Shown: positions 44,527 to 54,324 of the stretch, in pieces
How positions within the stretch are numbered: position 1 is the first letter of the stretch
How the letters are laid out: every line of letters starts with the position of its first letter
Notes under the pieces: generated by a model
Databases searched by the model: none
Told to the model about the DNA's origin: nothing
The model's input: only the letters and a program-made list of their open reading frames with translations
Assembly: GCF_014218335.1 (NCBI RefSeq)
Contig: NZ_AP023367.1
Coordinates: forward strand, 1,055,501 to 1,119,500
Reading direction: 5' to 3'
Source of the DNA: Anaerocolumna cellulosilytica
GTDB taxonomy: Bacteria; Bacillota; Clostridia; Lachnospirales; Lachnospiraceae
Length of the DNA: 64,000 nucleotides
Position numbers and translations under genes: made by a program

Positions 44527-45546
44527 ATGAAAATATTAGTGACTGGTGGAGCAGGATTTATAGGCGGTAATTTCGTACATTATATGTTAGAAAAATATTC
44601 AGAATATCAAATACTGTGTTTGGACAAATTAACTTATGCAGGAAATATTGAAACTTTGGAACCTGCTCTAAAGAAGAGCAATTTTACATTTGTAAAAGCT
44701 GATATAGCGGATAGAGATGTTATATATGAGATATTTGAACAACACCAACCTGATATGGTTGTTAACTTTGCAGCAGAAAGTCATGTAGACCGTTCAATAA
44801 CTGATCCGGGTATATTTTTACAAACTAATGTAATAGGAACAGGAGTTTTGTTGGATGCTTGTAAAAAATATGGTATAAAAAGATATCATCAGGTTTCAAC
44901 GGATGAAGTATATGGAGATTTACCATTAGACAGACAAGATTTATTTTTTACAGAAGAAACTTCAATACATACCTCCAGCCCATATTCAGCATCAAAGGCA
45001 TCAGCTGATTTATTGGTACAGGCTTATTATAGGACATTTAAACTTCCTATAACTATTTCTAGATGCTCAAATAACTACGGTCCATTTCATTTCCCTGAAA
45101 AGTTGATTCCATTAATGATTGCAAATGCTCTTAATGATAAACAACTTCCTGTATATGGTAAAGGTGAGAACGTAAGAGATTGGCTTTATGTTGAAGATCA
45201 TTGTATTGCTATAGATTTGATTATTCATAATGGAAAAGTTGGAGAGGTCTATAATATTGGTGGGCATAATGAAAGAACCAATCTCCAGGTTGTTAAGACA
45301 ATTATAAAGGAATTAGGTAAAAGTGAAGAATTGATTCACTATGTTACTGATAGACCGGGACATGACATGCGATATGCTATAGATCCTACTAAGATAAAGA
45401 ATGAACTTGGATGGGAACCAACCACCTCATTTGATGAAGGCATAAAGAGAACAATTAGTTGGTATCTCAATAACAAGTCTTGGTGGGAAAATATTATTAG
45501 TGGTGAATATAAGAATTATTACGAAAAGATGTATGGAAATAGATAA
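44527..45546 (+). CDS. rmlB: dTDP-glucose 4,6-dehydratase
   Basis: RmlB converts dTDP-glucose to dTDP-4-keto-6-deoxyglucose using bound NAD. The 339-residue SDR has VTGGAGFIGGNFVHYML, AAESHVDRSI, STDEVYGDL and the catalytic YSASKA, plus SRCSNNYGPFHFPEKLIP. AAGGAG precedes the ATG. No rmlD follows, so the final reductase must be elsewhere or be replaced by an SDR of this locus (40413 or 54325). Confidence 0.96.
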   Translation: MKILVTGGAGFIGGNFVHYMLEKYSEYQILCLDKLTYAGNIETLEPALKKSNFTFVKADIADRDVIYEIFEQHQPDMVVNFAAESHVDRSITDPGIFLQTNVIGTGVLLDACKKYGIKRYHQVSTDEVYGDLPLDRQDLFFTEETSIHTSSPYSASKASADLLVQAYYRTFKLPITISRCSNNYGPFHFPEKLIPLMIANALNDKQLPVYGKGENVRDWLYVEDHCIAIDLIIHNGKVGEVYNIGGHNERTNLQVVKTIIKELGKSEELIHYVTDRPGHDMRYAIDPTKIKNELGWEPTTSFDEGIKRTISWYLNNKSWWENIISGEYKNYYEKMYGNR

Positions 45547-45565
45547 TTTCCAATAGAGGTGTAAT

Positions 45566-46960
45566 ATGCTCAATTTATATAAAAAATACAGGTCATTTTT
45601 GCTAAGAGTAATTGTATATCTAGGCATTTTTACAATGTTTACTTTATTATATTATTACTTGTTTGAATACTATTCCAGTAGATACGAAATAAAGATTAAT
45701 ATAGAACAGGATAATCAAACAGAATATCAAATTTTTTATAGTTCAGAACAAGGTAATAGTGAATTCAGTGAAGATTATTCCTATAAATATGTTTCGGATA
45801 AAAATAATGTTTTACATGAAATAAGCACCTATATAGTAATGGGAAATATAACAAAAATTAGGGTTGATTTTGGATATCTGAATAATAGTATTTTTAAACT
45901 TGAGAGCATTGTATTAGAAAATGTATTTGGGAACAAAAGTTATAGTGCGCATGATATAGTTAATGGAGGCGAACACATTATTTATAATAATGTAGAAATA
46001 CTAGATGAACAGAATGGTCTATTGAGTTTTACTACAACAGGAATTGATCCTTACATTATTATAAAAGATATAAATATAAAAAATACAAATTACTTAATAC
46101 TTAGTTTATCTATTATCATAGCACTAATAAGCACATTTGTATTTTATAAATTTGTTAAGTTAAAAGTAATATATAATTTATTTAAGGACTTTTTCACAAA
46201 TCGAAAACTAATTATATCACTCGCTGCTAACGATTTCAAAACGAAGTATGCAGGTTCTTACTTCGGAATTATATGGGCTTTTGTTCAACCATTATGTACC
46301 ATTCTCATGTTCTGGTTTGTATTTCAAATTGGTTTTAAATCAAAGCCAGTTGAAGATGTGCCATTTGTTTTGTGGTTAGCTTGTGGTCTTATCCCTTGGT
46401 TCTTCTTTTCAGATGCTTGGGGGAGTGCGACCAATTCTTTTATTGACTACAGTTATCTTGTTAAAAAAGTAGTGTTTAAGATTAATATTTTACCTATAGT
46501 AAAAGTTTTATCTTCGTTGGTTGTACATATTGTATTTGTGATGTTTCTTTTTTTAATGTTTTTTATATACAGGATTTATCCAACTATTTATATGCTTCAA
46601 ATTATTTATTATATTTTTTGTATGTGTGTATTGATAATTGGTTTATCGTTAATTACATCAACACTTATTATATTCTTTAAAGATTTAGGTCAATTAATGA
46701 ATATAATTTTACAATTTGGAATGTGGCTTACGCCCATTATGTGGAATACGGATGTGATACCTTTAAATTTTGTTTGGGTTTTCAAATTAAATCCAATGTA
46801 TTATATAGTACAAGGATTTAGAGATAGTATGTTAACTAATATAATGTTCTATCAAAATGTCAGACAGACATTATACTTCTGGTGCATTACTTTAATAATA
46901 TTGCTAGTAGGTTCGTTATTATTTGCAAAATTGAAGTCTCATTTTGCAGATGTTTTATAA
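45566..46960 (+). CDS. Polysaccharide ABC exporter permease with N-terminal extracellular domain
   Basis: This 464-residue protein is much longer than the usual 260. Residues 1-205 hold a membrane helix (about 12-32), an extracellular beta-sandwich-like domain (about 38-165, with KINIEQDNQTEYQIFY and ITKIRVDFGYLNN) and a second helix (about 172-195). Residues 210-464 are a standard Wzm-type ABC-2 permease (ISLAANDFKTKYAGSYFGI, WAFVQPLCTILMFW, LWLACGLIPWFFFSDAW). The added outer domain might contact the emerging glycan. It pairs with the ATPase 27 bases downstream. Confidence 0.85.
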   Translation: MLNLYKKYRSFLLRVIVYLGIFTMFTLLYYYLFEYYSSRYEIKINIEQDNQTEYQIFYSSEQGNSEFSEDYSYKYVSDKNNVLHEISTYIVMGNITKIRVDFGYLNNSIFKLESIVLENVFGNKSYSAHDIVNGGEHIIYNNVEILDEQNGLLSFTTTGIDPYIIIKDINIKNTNYLILSLSIIIALISTFVFYKFVKLKVIYNLFKDFFTNRKLIISLAANDFKTKYAGSYFGIIWAFVQPLCTILMFWFVFQIGFKSKPVEDVPFVLWLACGLIPWFFFSDAWGSATNSFIDYSYLVKKVVFKINILPIVKVLSSLVVHIVFVMFLFLMFFIYRIYPTIYMLQIIYYIFCMCVLIIGLSLITSTLIIFFKDLGQLMNIILQFGMWLTPIMWNTDVIPLNFVWVFKLNPMYYIVQGFRDSMLTNIMFYQNVRQTLYFWCITLIILLVGSLLFAKLKSHFADVL

Positions 46961-46986
46961 TATAGTGGTTAAGGAAGATAAAATTT

Positions 46987-48180
46987 ATGAATGAAGTTGT
47001 AATTAGTGTCAAAAATCTAACTAAAACGTATAAAATATATGATAAACCTATTGATCGATTGAAAGAAGCGATTTCTCCTATCAAAAGGTCCTATAGCAAA
47101 GAGTTTAATGCCTTAAACGATGTATCGTTTGATGTTTGTAAAGGTGATATCTTAGGTATCTTAGGAAAAAATGGGTCCGGAAAATCAACACTATTAAAGA
47201 TAATAACAGGTGTATTAAACGCTACAGCAGGGGATATAATTAAAAAGGGTAAAATATCCTCCATTCTTGAATTAGGTGCAGGATTTAATATGGAATATAC
47301 CGGTATAGAAAATATATTTCTTAACGGTACTATATTAGGATATAGTGACGTTGAAATTAAAAATAAAGTCAATGACATAGTTAATTTTGCCGCAATAGGA
47401 GACTTTATTAATCAGCCTGTCAAGACATATTCTAGCGGTATGTTTGCACGGCTTGCATTTTCAGTCGCTATAAATGTTGATCCCGATATTTTAATAGTTG
47501 ATGAGGCATTAGCAGTTGGTGATTTAGATTTCCAACTTAAGTGTATGGACAAGTTCAATGAATTAAGAGATTTAGGAAAAACTATTCTTTATGTATCACA
47601 TGATATAAATAGTATAAAGAGATATTGTAATAGATGTATATGGTTAAGAGATGGAAGGTTAGAAAGTGTAGGCGGGACAGTAACAGTATGTGATAAATAC
47701 TTAGATTATCTAAAAAGAAAAGAAATTGAAGAAAATTCGAATGGTTATGTTATATCATCAGATATCGGTGAAATAAATAATATAGAGTTATTAAATAGTA
47801 AATACGAAAAAATCCAATCAATTAATTTCGGAGAGGAAATTAATATAAAACTTAATTTCTCTATATACAAGGAAATTAAGAATATTGTTATTGGAATTGC
47901 CATTATGTCTATTGATAATAAATATATATGCGGTTTAAATACTTTATTAGACAATTTCGATGTAGAATACAAAATAGGAATGAACTCAATATTTCTGCAT
48001 TATAAAAACGTAAATTTACTTGGTGGATCATATTACTTTGATGCAGCTATTTATGAAAGAAATGCTCAGGTACCTATAGAGTATAGAGGGAAAATGAAAG
48101 AATTTTTTGTTAATACTCCTTATGTGGGCGAGGGAATTTTTGTTTTAGAACATAATTGGAGTATGGGAAGAGAGGTTTAA
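46987..48180 (+). CDS. Polysaccharide ABC exporter ATPase with Wzt-type C-terminal domain
   Basis: This 397-residue protein has an N-terminal nucleotide-binding domain (Walker A GILGKNGSGKSTLLKII, ELGAGFNMEYTGIENI, signature YSSGMFARLAFSVA, Walker B ILIVDEALAVGDLDF) and a C-terminal domain of about 145 residues (from roughly 255: INNIELLNSKYEKIQSINFG) like the Wzt carbohydrate-binding domain that reads the chemically capped end of a chain before export in E. coli O9a. Its neighbour is a methyltransferase that could make such a cap. AAGGAAG precedes the ATG. Confidence 0.9.
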   Translation: MNEVVISVKNLTKTYKIYDKPIDRLKEAISPIKRSYSKEFNALNDVSFDVCKGDILGILGKNGSGKSTLLKIITGVLNATAGDIIKKGKISSILELGAGFNMEYTGIENIFLNGTILGYSDVEIKNKVNDIVNFAAIGDFINQPVKTYSSGMFARLAFSVAINVDPDILIVDEALAVGDLDFQLKCMDKFNELRDLGKTILYVSHDINSIKRYCNRCIWLRDGRLESVGGTVTVCDKYLDYLKRKEIEENSNGYVISSDIGEINNIELLNSKYEKIQSINFGEEINIKLNFSIYKEIKNIVIGIAIMSIDNKYICGLNTLLDNFDVEYKIGMNSIFLHYKNVNLLGGSYYFDAAIYERNAQVPIEYRGKMKEFFVNTPYVGEGIFVLEHNWSMGREV

Positions 48181-48182
48181 CT

Positions 48183-49778
48183 TTGAATAAATATGATGAA
48201 CCATTAGATTTAAACTCAGAGAATTCCTTATCCTTGATAATTGAACAAATTCAACCTAATACTTCTATTCTTGAATTTGGACCAGCAATGGGGAGAATGA
48301 CAAAGTACTTAAGCCATAATTTAAATTGTGATGTATATATTGTGGAAATAGATAATGAAGCTTATGATTATGTTATGAATTTTGCCAAAGATGGCATTTT
48401 AGGCGATATAGAAAATTACAACTGGTTTGAAAAATTTAGAAATTTAAAGTTCGATTATATTATATTTGCTGATGTGCTTGAACATCTTGTACAGCCTAAT
48501 AAAGTACTTGCAAAAGCTAGCGAATTATTAAGGCATGATGGAAGAATAATGGTATCAGTACCTAATATAGCCTATAATGCTGTAATTATCGATTTAATTA
48601 ATAATAAATTTAAATATCGTAATACAGGAATACTTGATAGTACCCACTTAAGATTTTTTACTTACGAATCTTTTGAAACATTCTTTAACGATGCAGGACT
48701 AATAATTGAAAAGGAAAAAGTTGTACATTTAAATCTGGAGCACTCAGGATTTAATAATAATTATCAATCAATTCCAAGAGAACAAGCTTTATTCTTAAAA
48801 AATAGAGAGTTTGCAGATGCTTATCAGTATGTAATAACAGTTATTAAAGAAAGTTATTATAATGAAAATAAAGATAATATTACGATACAGAAAGCGATAA
48901 ATACTGGATTTGCAACAATGTTAGCTTCCTTATATATTGATACTGGTTCTGGTTACAATGAAAAGGAAAAAGTCCAACAAAAATACCGAATTAATAAAGA
49001 AAATACTTTTTTAATTACATTTATATTAGAAAATTACAATGAAATTAACCAACTTAGGATTGATTTGTGTGACGATATTTGTACATTAGAAAATATTAAT
49101 GTTATATCTGATGATGGTGATTTAGAAGTAATAATAAACGGTATGTTAGTTGATAATAAATATCATTTTGTAAATGAAACTGCGAGAGTATATGTAAATA
49201 ATCCTAATGGTAATAATATAAATAAAATAGAAATCTCAGGTATTATTAATACACCTGAGATAAAAGATATAAAAGTTGTTTATAATAAAATATTAAATGA
49301 AATAAAAAATAACAATATCCGTTTGGAAACAATCCTTTTAGATAAACAAAGTGAAATCTTAGAAGCTTGTAAAATGTATGAAGATAAGATGTGTGTTATA
49401 AATGAACTAAATCACAATGTAAGAACTAAACAAGAAGAAATTAATAAACTAAATCAAGAACTAAAAACTAAGCAAGAAGAAATTAATAAACAAAGTCAAG
49501 AGTTAAAAACTAAGCAAGATGAAATTAATTTACTAAATCAAGAATTAATATATAAACAGAATGAAGTAATTGAGAACGTGACAAAAATACAGCATAGAGA
49601 TATTGAAATAGAAAATAATGCTAAAGCTATAGATGAATACAGATTATGTACTGAACTTATGCAGAATGAATTAAACCTTAAGAATAATGAGATTGAAAGT
49701 TTGCGGATGGAAATTGATAATATGGTAAATTCATTAAGCTGGAGAGTTACAAAACCTTTTAGAAAATTTAGGAAATGA
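48183..49778 (+). CDS. SAM methyltransferase with C-terminal repetitive coiled coil (possible chain terminator/ruler)
   Basis: This 531-residue protein starts at TTG 48183 after AGAGAGG, two bases past the Wzt-like stop. Residues about 25-200 form a class I methyltransferase (SILEFGPAMGRMTKYL, VYIVEIDNEAYDY, IIFADVLEHLVQP). A beta-rich region (about 265-360) follows, then a coiled coil (about 370-515) containing near-exact 14-residue repeats (TKQEEINKLNQELK) encoded by 42-bp DNA repeats, and a basic amphipathic end (SWRVTKPFRKFRK). The order resembles WbdD of E. coli O9a, which caps the glycan and measures length by its coiled coil, but no kinase domain is present. Confidence 0.8.
   Translation: MNKYDEPLDLNSENSLSLIIEQIQPNTSILEFGPAMGRMTKYLSHNLNCDVYIVEIDNEAYDYVMNFAKDGILGDIENYNWFEKFRNLKFDYIIFADVLEHLVQPNKVLAKASELLRHDGRIMVSVPNIAYNAVIIDLINNKFKYRNTGILDSTHLRFFTYESFETFFNDAGLIIEKEKVVHLNLEHSGFNNNYQSIPREQALFLKNREFADAYQYVITVIKESYYNENKDNITIQKAINTGFATMLASLYIDTGSGYNEKEKVQQKYRINKENTFLITFILENYNEINQLRIDLCDDICTLENINVISDDGDLEVIINGMLVDNKYHFVNETARVYVNNPNGNNINKIEISGIINTPEIKDIKVVYNKILNEIKNNNIRLETILLDKQSEILEACKMYEDKMCVINELNHNVRTKQEEINKLNQELKTKQEEINKQSQELKTKQDEINLLNQELIYKQNEVIENVTKIQHRDIEIENNAKAIDEYRLCTELMQNELNLKNNEIESLRMEIDNMVNSLSWRVTKPFRKFRK
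49425..49566 (+). repeat. 42-bp tandem repeats within the coiled-coil segment
   Basis: Units begin at 49425, 49467 and 49509, with a degenerate fourth at 49551; each encodes 14 residues (two heptads). Unit number could change by slippage and alter the coil length in steps of about 2 nm. Confidence 0.8.
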
Positions 49779-49794
49779 CCAAGGGGGATAATGT

Positions 49795-52638
49795 ATGAGG
49801 TTAATAAGCAAGGTGCGCTTATTACTGGTTGCATATCAAAGGACAGAAGATAAAAAGAAAATAATATCCAAGGTTTGGAAAACGTTGCTTAAAGGCGGAA
49901 TCTCGGGTTTGAAGCTGACTATTTTTAGTGTTTCTACAAGACAAGATAAGAATGTTAACGATAAAATGGATATTTATGAATACCAGCAGAAAGAAGAATA
50001 TCCGTGCTTAAACGCGAATAAGAACATTACGGTAATCATAGAAGTTAATGATATAAATACTGACATAACTGGTACAATAAATAGTATAAATAGTCAAATA
50101 TATAATAATTATAATATTATAATTATAACACCAGTTAATTATAAAAATGTTAATGATGTTATTAACTATAGTTATATTAATTATCCAGGAGAAGTATATA
50201 ATAAAGTTATTGATAATATAAATGGGGAATATTTCATAGTTATTAATGGGAGTAATATACTTCATCCTAATGCCCTTCAACAATTTGCGCAAAAAATTGA
50301 GAATATCTCAAATGCGACTGTTTATTGCGATGAATGTATTTTTGATGGGAGAGATGGTAAAAGAACTAAGTATTTTATTAAACCGGATTACTCCCCTATT
50401 TATCAATTAACCAGTCTATATATAGAACAGGGAGTCATGTTTTCGAAAGAGGTAGTAAAAAAGGCCGGTGGTTTCAATAATGAAAATATTTGTTACAGTG
50501 CTAGAATAAACGATACGGTGTTAAAAGCCCTACAATATAGTGAGTATGTAATACATATTAACCAGATACTATTACTAAGGAATAGCTTTGCTGAAGAAAT
50601 TGATAAATACTACAACTTAACAGTAATAGATAATGCACTTATGCGATTAGGTCACGTAGGCAATGCTTTATTCAATGACAATAATTACAATTACAATTTT
50701 TCACTAAGTTATAAAAATCCTAAGGTCTCAATAATAATTCCAACCGATGATTTGAAATTAATACATAAATGTATAACATCTATTATATCAAAAACGGATT
50801 ATCCAATATATGAGATTATAATTGTAGCTAATAAATCTGTATGTGAAAAGCTAGAGAAGAAATACAAAGATTTTTCTAAATTATCATACGTATTATTTCA
50901 TAATAGCTTTAACTATGCGCAAAAATGCAATTTAGGAGCCAATGAAGCTAAAGGCGATATTTTATTATTTATGCAAGATACAGTGGTAATTAGTTATAAC
51001 GATTGGCTAAAGAAAATAATATCTTGTTTTGCATTTGAACAAGTAGGAGCAGTATCGCCAAAAGTAATAAGAGAGGATAAAACCATTCGATATGCTGGTA
51101 TCATTTCGGGGGGATTTGGCTTTTTCCCGATACCTTTTAATGGAGAACCCAATGTCCTCATAGAAGGTGTTAATGAACCAGCATTTTTTAGCAGAGAAGT
51201 CTCTATACTTTCCGCAACTTGTATAGCAATTAGAAAAGATTTATATACAAGGATACAAGGATTTAATGAAGTCGATACACCAGACAAGTTTTCTAATGCT
51301 GATATATCGTTCAAAGTACAAAATTTTGGTTTAAAATGTATGTACTGTGCTGATAGTATAATTGCTACTGAAAACAGCAGTTGGTATGATAGTTGGTTTA
51401 ATACTGAAAGTAAATCTGCTTATATTTACTTATTAAAAAATTACATGTATTTATTAGAGAATGATCCTTATTTTACAAATGAAATGAAGTATTATATGCT
51501 AAGAAATGTACCTCATGAATATTCTTTTTATAGCAGCGGCAAAAATAAAGACAAATCAGGTTTTTCAATTTTATTAGTTAGTCATGAGTTATCACTTACA
51601 GGTGCGCCTATTGCGCTTCATTATGCTGCTAAGACGATTCGGGAATCAGGTAATTATCCTGTAGTTGTTTCGCCCTATGATGGAAAATTGAGGAGAGAAT
51701 TGTTATCTGACGGAATAGATGTTATAATAGATTCTACAATTAATGGGAGCGATTTTTGGATAAAATGGGCGACTAACTTTGATTTAATCATTGTTAGCAC
51801 TCTTGTTCAATACCATAGTATTGTCCAACTTAAAGACATGAAAATTCCAGTAATCTGGTGGGTTCATGAATCTAGAGAGAGCTATCTCATAGGTGCTGAT
51901 AGATTAATACCTAACGAAGTAGGACAAAATATACATATTTATTGTGGGGGCGGATATGCAAAGTCGGTTATGAAAGAATTCAGACCATCTTACCGAACAG
52001 AAGAATTATTGTATTGTGTACCGGATTATGCTTCTGAAGGTAAGAAAGATTATAAATATAAACTTGATAATATTAAAGATAAAATAGTATTTTCAATTAT
52101 AGGAACTATAGAAGAAAGAAAAGGGCAGGATATTTTTTCTAAAGCAGTTATGGCAATGCCTAAAGAATACATCGAAAAATGCAGATTTTTTATTATAGGT
52201 CGTAAAATAAATGATATTATCTATGACGATGTAATTAAATTAAAAAACATGTATCCAGATCAAGTGACATTAATAAATGAAGTATCCAGGGATGAAATAA
52301 GAGATGTTTATGACCAATGCGATGTTGTTGTTTGTGCTTCTAAAGACGATCCTATGCCCGTTTTTATGACGGAATGCTTAATGCTATCAAAGATTGCAAT
52401 TTGTTCTGAGAATACTGGAACTGCTTCTTTGCTGCAAGATGGAATAAATGGTCTTGTCTATAAAAATAATGATTATAAAGAACTTATGAATAAAATGATA
52501 TATGTTATAGATAATAATCAGTCATTGAACAAATTAAAGCAAGAGGGAAGAAACACATACGAAAAATATTTTACAAAAGAGGCTTTTGATAACAGTATTA
52601 CGCAAATAATTAATCAGCTACTTAAAGAGGAAAATTAG
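49795..52638 (+). CDS. Multidomain glycosyltransferase (GT2 plus GT4)
   Basis: This 947-residue protein has a basic N-terminal segment, then a degenerate GT2-like domain (about 70-260), a second GT2 domain (about 300-560: VSIIIPTDDLKLIHKCI, ILLFMQDTVVIS, LSATCIAIRKDLYTRI) and a C-terminal GT4 (GT-B) domain (about 590-940: SILLVSHELSLTGAPIALHY, IGTIEERKGQDIFSKAV, DPMPVFMTECLMLSKIA). Such enzymes make two or more linkages of a repeating unit. AGGGGGA precedes the ATG. Its gene abuts the next (stop 52638, start 52639). Confidence 0.85.
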   Translation: MRLISKVRLLLVAYQRTEDKKKIISKVWKTLLKGGISGLKLTIFSVSTRQDKNVNDKMDIYEYQQKEEYPCLNANKNITVIIEVNDINTDITGTINSINSQIYNNYNIIIITPVNYKNVNDVINYSYINYPGEVYNKVIDNINGEYFIVINGSNILHPNALQQFAQKIENISNATVYCDECIFDGRDGKRTKYFIKPDYSPIYQLTSLYIEQGVMFSKEVVKKAGGFNNENICYSARINDTVLKALQYSEYVIHINQILLLRNSFAEEIDKYYNLTVIDNALMRLGHVGNALFNDNNYNYNFSLSYKNPKVSIIIPTDDLKLIHKCITSIISKTDYPIYEIIIVANKSVCEKLEKKYKDFSKLSYVLFHNSFNYAQKCNLGANEAKGDILLFMQDTVVISYNDWLKKIISCFAFEQVGAVSPKVIREDKTIRYAGIISGGFGFFPIPFNGEPNVLIEGVNEPAFFSREVSILSATCIAIRKDLYTRIQGFNEVDTPDKFSNADISFKVQNFGLKCMYCADSIIATENSSWYDSWFNTESKSAYIYLLKNYMYLLENDPYFTNEMKYYMLRNVPHEYSFYSSGKNKDKSGFSILLVSHELSLTGAPIALHYAAKTIRESGNYPVVVSPYDGKLRRELLSDGIDVIIDSTINGSDFWIKWATNFDLIIVSTLVQYHSIVQLKDMKIPVIWWVHESRESYLIGADRLIPNEVGQNIHIYCGGGYAKSVMKEFRPSYRTEELLYCVPDYASEGKKDYKYKLDNIKDKIVFSIIGTIEERKGQDIFSKAVMAMPKEYIEKCRFFIIGRKINDIIYDDVIKLKNMYPDQVTLINEVSRDEIRDVYDQCDVVVCASKDDPMPVFMTECLMLSKIAICSENTGTASLLQDGINGLVYKNNDYKELMNKMIYVIDNNQSLNKLKQEGRNTYEKYFTKEAFDNSITQIINQLLKEEN

Positions 52639-54306
52639 ATGAGTGATAATTTTGAAGTATTTAAAGAATTGGTAACAAAGCATAATACAAAGATAAATGA
52701 TGTAATATGTCATAACTTTGATCATATTAGCGATAGATATTTTAGAGCAGGTGAAGATAATTCACTCTTTGTTTTGTGTTTTAAAGAGAAATATAAATGG
52801 ATTAAAGTTATTCATAAAGTTGATGGCAATGTCAATGGCTTGCGATTAAAAATGTATTATGCCAATACTCCTCAATTGGCTTTTAATGAAGAACAATCAT
52901 GTGAGCTAGGTTTTATGGATGGAGAAGAGTACACATATATATTAAAGCTATCAAACATAGGTAATGATGCTTTACGTTTTGATTTCGGATTTAAACCAAT
53001 TGATTTCCAATTACAAAATTTTCAGATAGCAAAGCCCAATTTACTTGAGGTTTTAAAAGAAAAATTTCGAGTTTTAATTACTTATTTAAAGTCTATGTAT
53101 AAATTCATGTATAATAATAAAATCGGGTTATCCAGGATTTTAAGGAAGATTAGAAGAGAAGGCTTTAAGAAAGCTATTAATGGTGCTAAGACCATGGCTA
53201 ATGATGCATTTAAAGAAGCTAATCAGGATAAATCAAAGATTCAAGTTGTTGAGCCATATAAAGTGATGATTAAGAATGAACTATTACCTCAAAGAAAAAA
53301 AGTGTTACATTTTATTGAAAATTTTTATACAGGTGGTTCATCTAGATTAATTATTGATATTATAGAACATTATGGACATAAGTTTGAACACAAAATTTTT
53401 ACTATGGCGTATCGCGGTGCTGATGAATTTCTTAATGTAGATGTTGAAGTAATTGATATTGATAATAAAAAGATAGTTAATGAAGCCTTAAATAGGTATT
53501 CACCGGAGATAATACATATTCATATATGGGAAGGTGAATGGTATCATAAAGTATTTGATTTACTAGATAACAATCATAATTATAAGATAATTGAAAATAT
53601 AAATACACCTATAAATCCTATATTGAGAGGTTATGTTAATAAATATATATTTGTCAGCAATTATGTTCTTGAACAATTTCATGATAGTAAGGATAATAAA
53701 AGTTTGGTTATTTATCCTGGTTCTAATTTCGAAATGTTTACAAGAAAGCTTATAGGCGACTATTTATCGAAAAACACTATAGGAATGGTGTATCGGTTAG
53801 GATATGATAAACTAAACCAACACTCTATAGATGTATTCATAAAAACGATACAAAAAAGGCCACAGACAAAAGCGATTATAGTAGGCGGTGGCCCACAATA
53901 TGATTATTATTTAGATAAAGTAAAAAAAGCGGGAGTATTAAGAAACTTTACTTTTACTGGATATGTACCGTATTTAGAATTACCTTCATGGTATGAAAAA
54001 TTTACTATTTTCGTTGCACCTGTATGGAAAGAGAGTTTTGGACAAGTCTCCCCTTTTGCCATGAGCATGGGGATACCGGTAGCAGGATATCATATTGGTG
54101 CTATCAATGAGATTGTTAATAATGATACTCTACTTGCAGAGCCGGATGATTCTGACAAACTATCCGATATATTAATAAACTTGCTAGATGATTATGAAAA
54201 ATGCAAGGAAATTGGAATATATAACCAGGAGCGTGCTTGGAGTAAGTTTGGTGTCAAGACAATGGTGGATGATTATGATAGGTTATATAATGAACTAACT
54301 AGATAA
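52639..54306 (+). CDS. GT4 glycosyltransferase with N-terminal beta-rich domain
   Basis: This 555-residue protein starts one base after the previous stop. Residues about 1-130 form a beta-rich accessory domain (FVLCFKEKYKWIKVIHKV, LRFDFGFKPIDFQLQNF) followed by a helical linker. Residues about 215-550 are a GT-B glycosyltransferase 4 domain (VLHFIENFYTGGSSRLIIDI, AIIVGGGPQYDYYLDKVK, APVWKESFGQVSPFAMSMGIP with the catalytic/donor Glu). It would extend the same chain as its neighbour. Confidence 0.85.
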   Translation: MSDNFEVFKELVTKHNTKINDVICHNFDHISDRYFRAGEDNSLFVLCFKEKYKWIKVIHKVDGNVNGLRLKMYYANTPQLAFNEEQSCELGFMDGEEYTYILKLSNIGNDALRFDFGFKPIDFQLQNFQIAKPNLLEVLKEKFRVLITYLKSMYKFMYNNKIGLSRILRKIRREGFKKAINGAKTMANDAFKEANQDKSKIQVVEPYKVMIKNELLPQRKKVLHFIENFYTGGSSRLIIDIIEHYGHKFEHKIFTMAYRGADEFLNVDVEVIDIDNKKIVNEALNRYSPEIIHIHIWEGEWYHKVFDLLDNNHNYKIIENINTPINPILRGYVNKYIFVSNYVLEQFHDSKDNKSLVIYPGSNFEMFTRKLIGDYLSKNTIGMVYRLGYDKLNQHSIDVFIKTIQKRPQTKAIIVGGGPQYDYYLDKVKKAGVLRNFTFTGYVPYLELPSWYEKFTIFVAPVWKESFGQVSPFAMSMGIPVAGYHIGAINEIVNNDTLLAEPDDSDKLSDILINLLDDYEKCKEIGIYNQERAWSKFGVKTMVDDYDRLYNELTR

Positions 54307-54324
54307 ATTAATGGAGAATGCATA

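Noticed and set aside
49425-49566. Mobile or microsatellite repeat
   Set aside because: The 42-bp period keeps the frame and a heptad pattern, so it is explained by coiled-coil coding.
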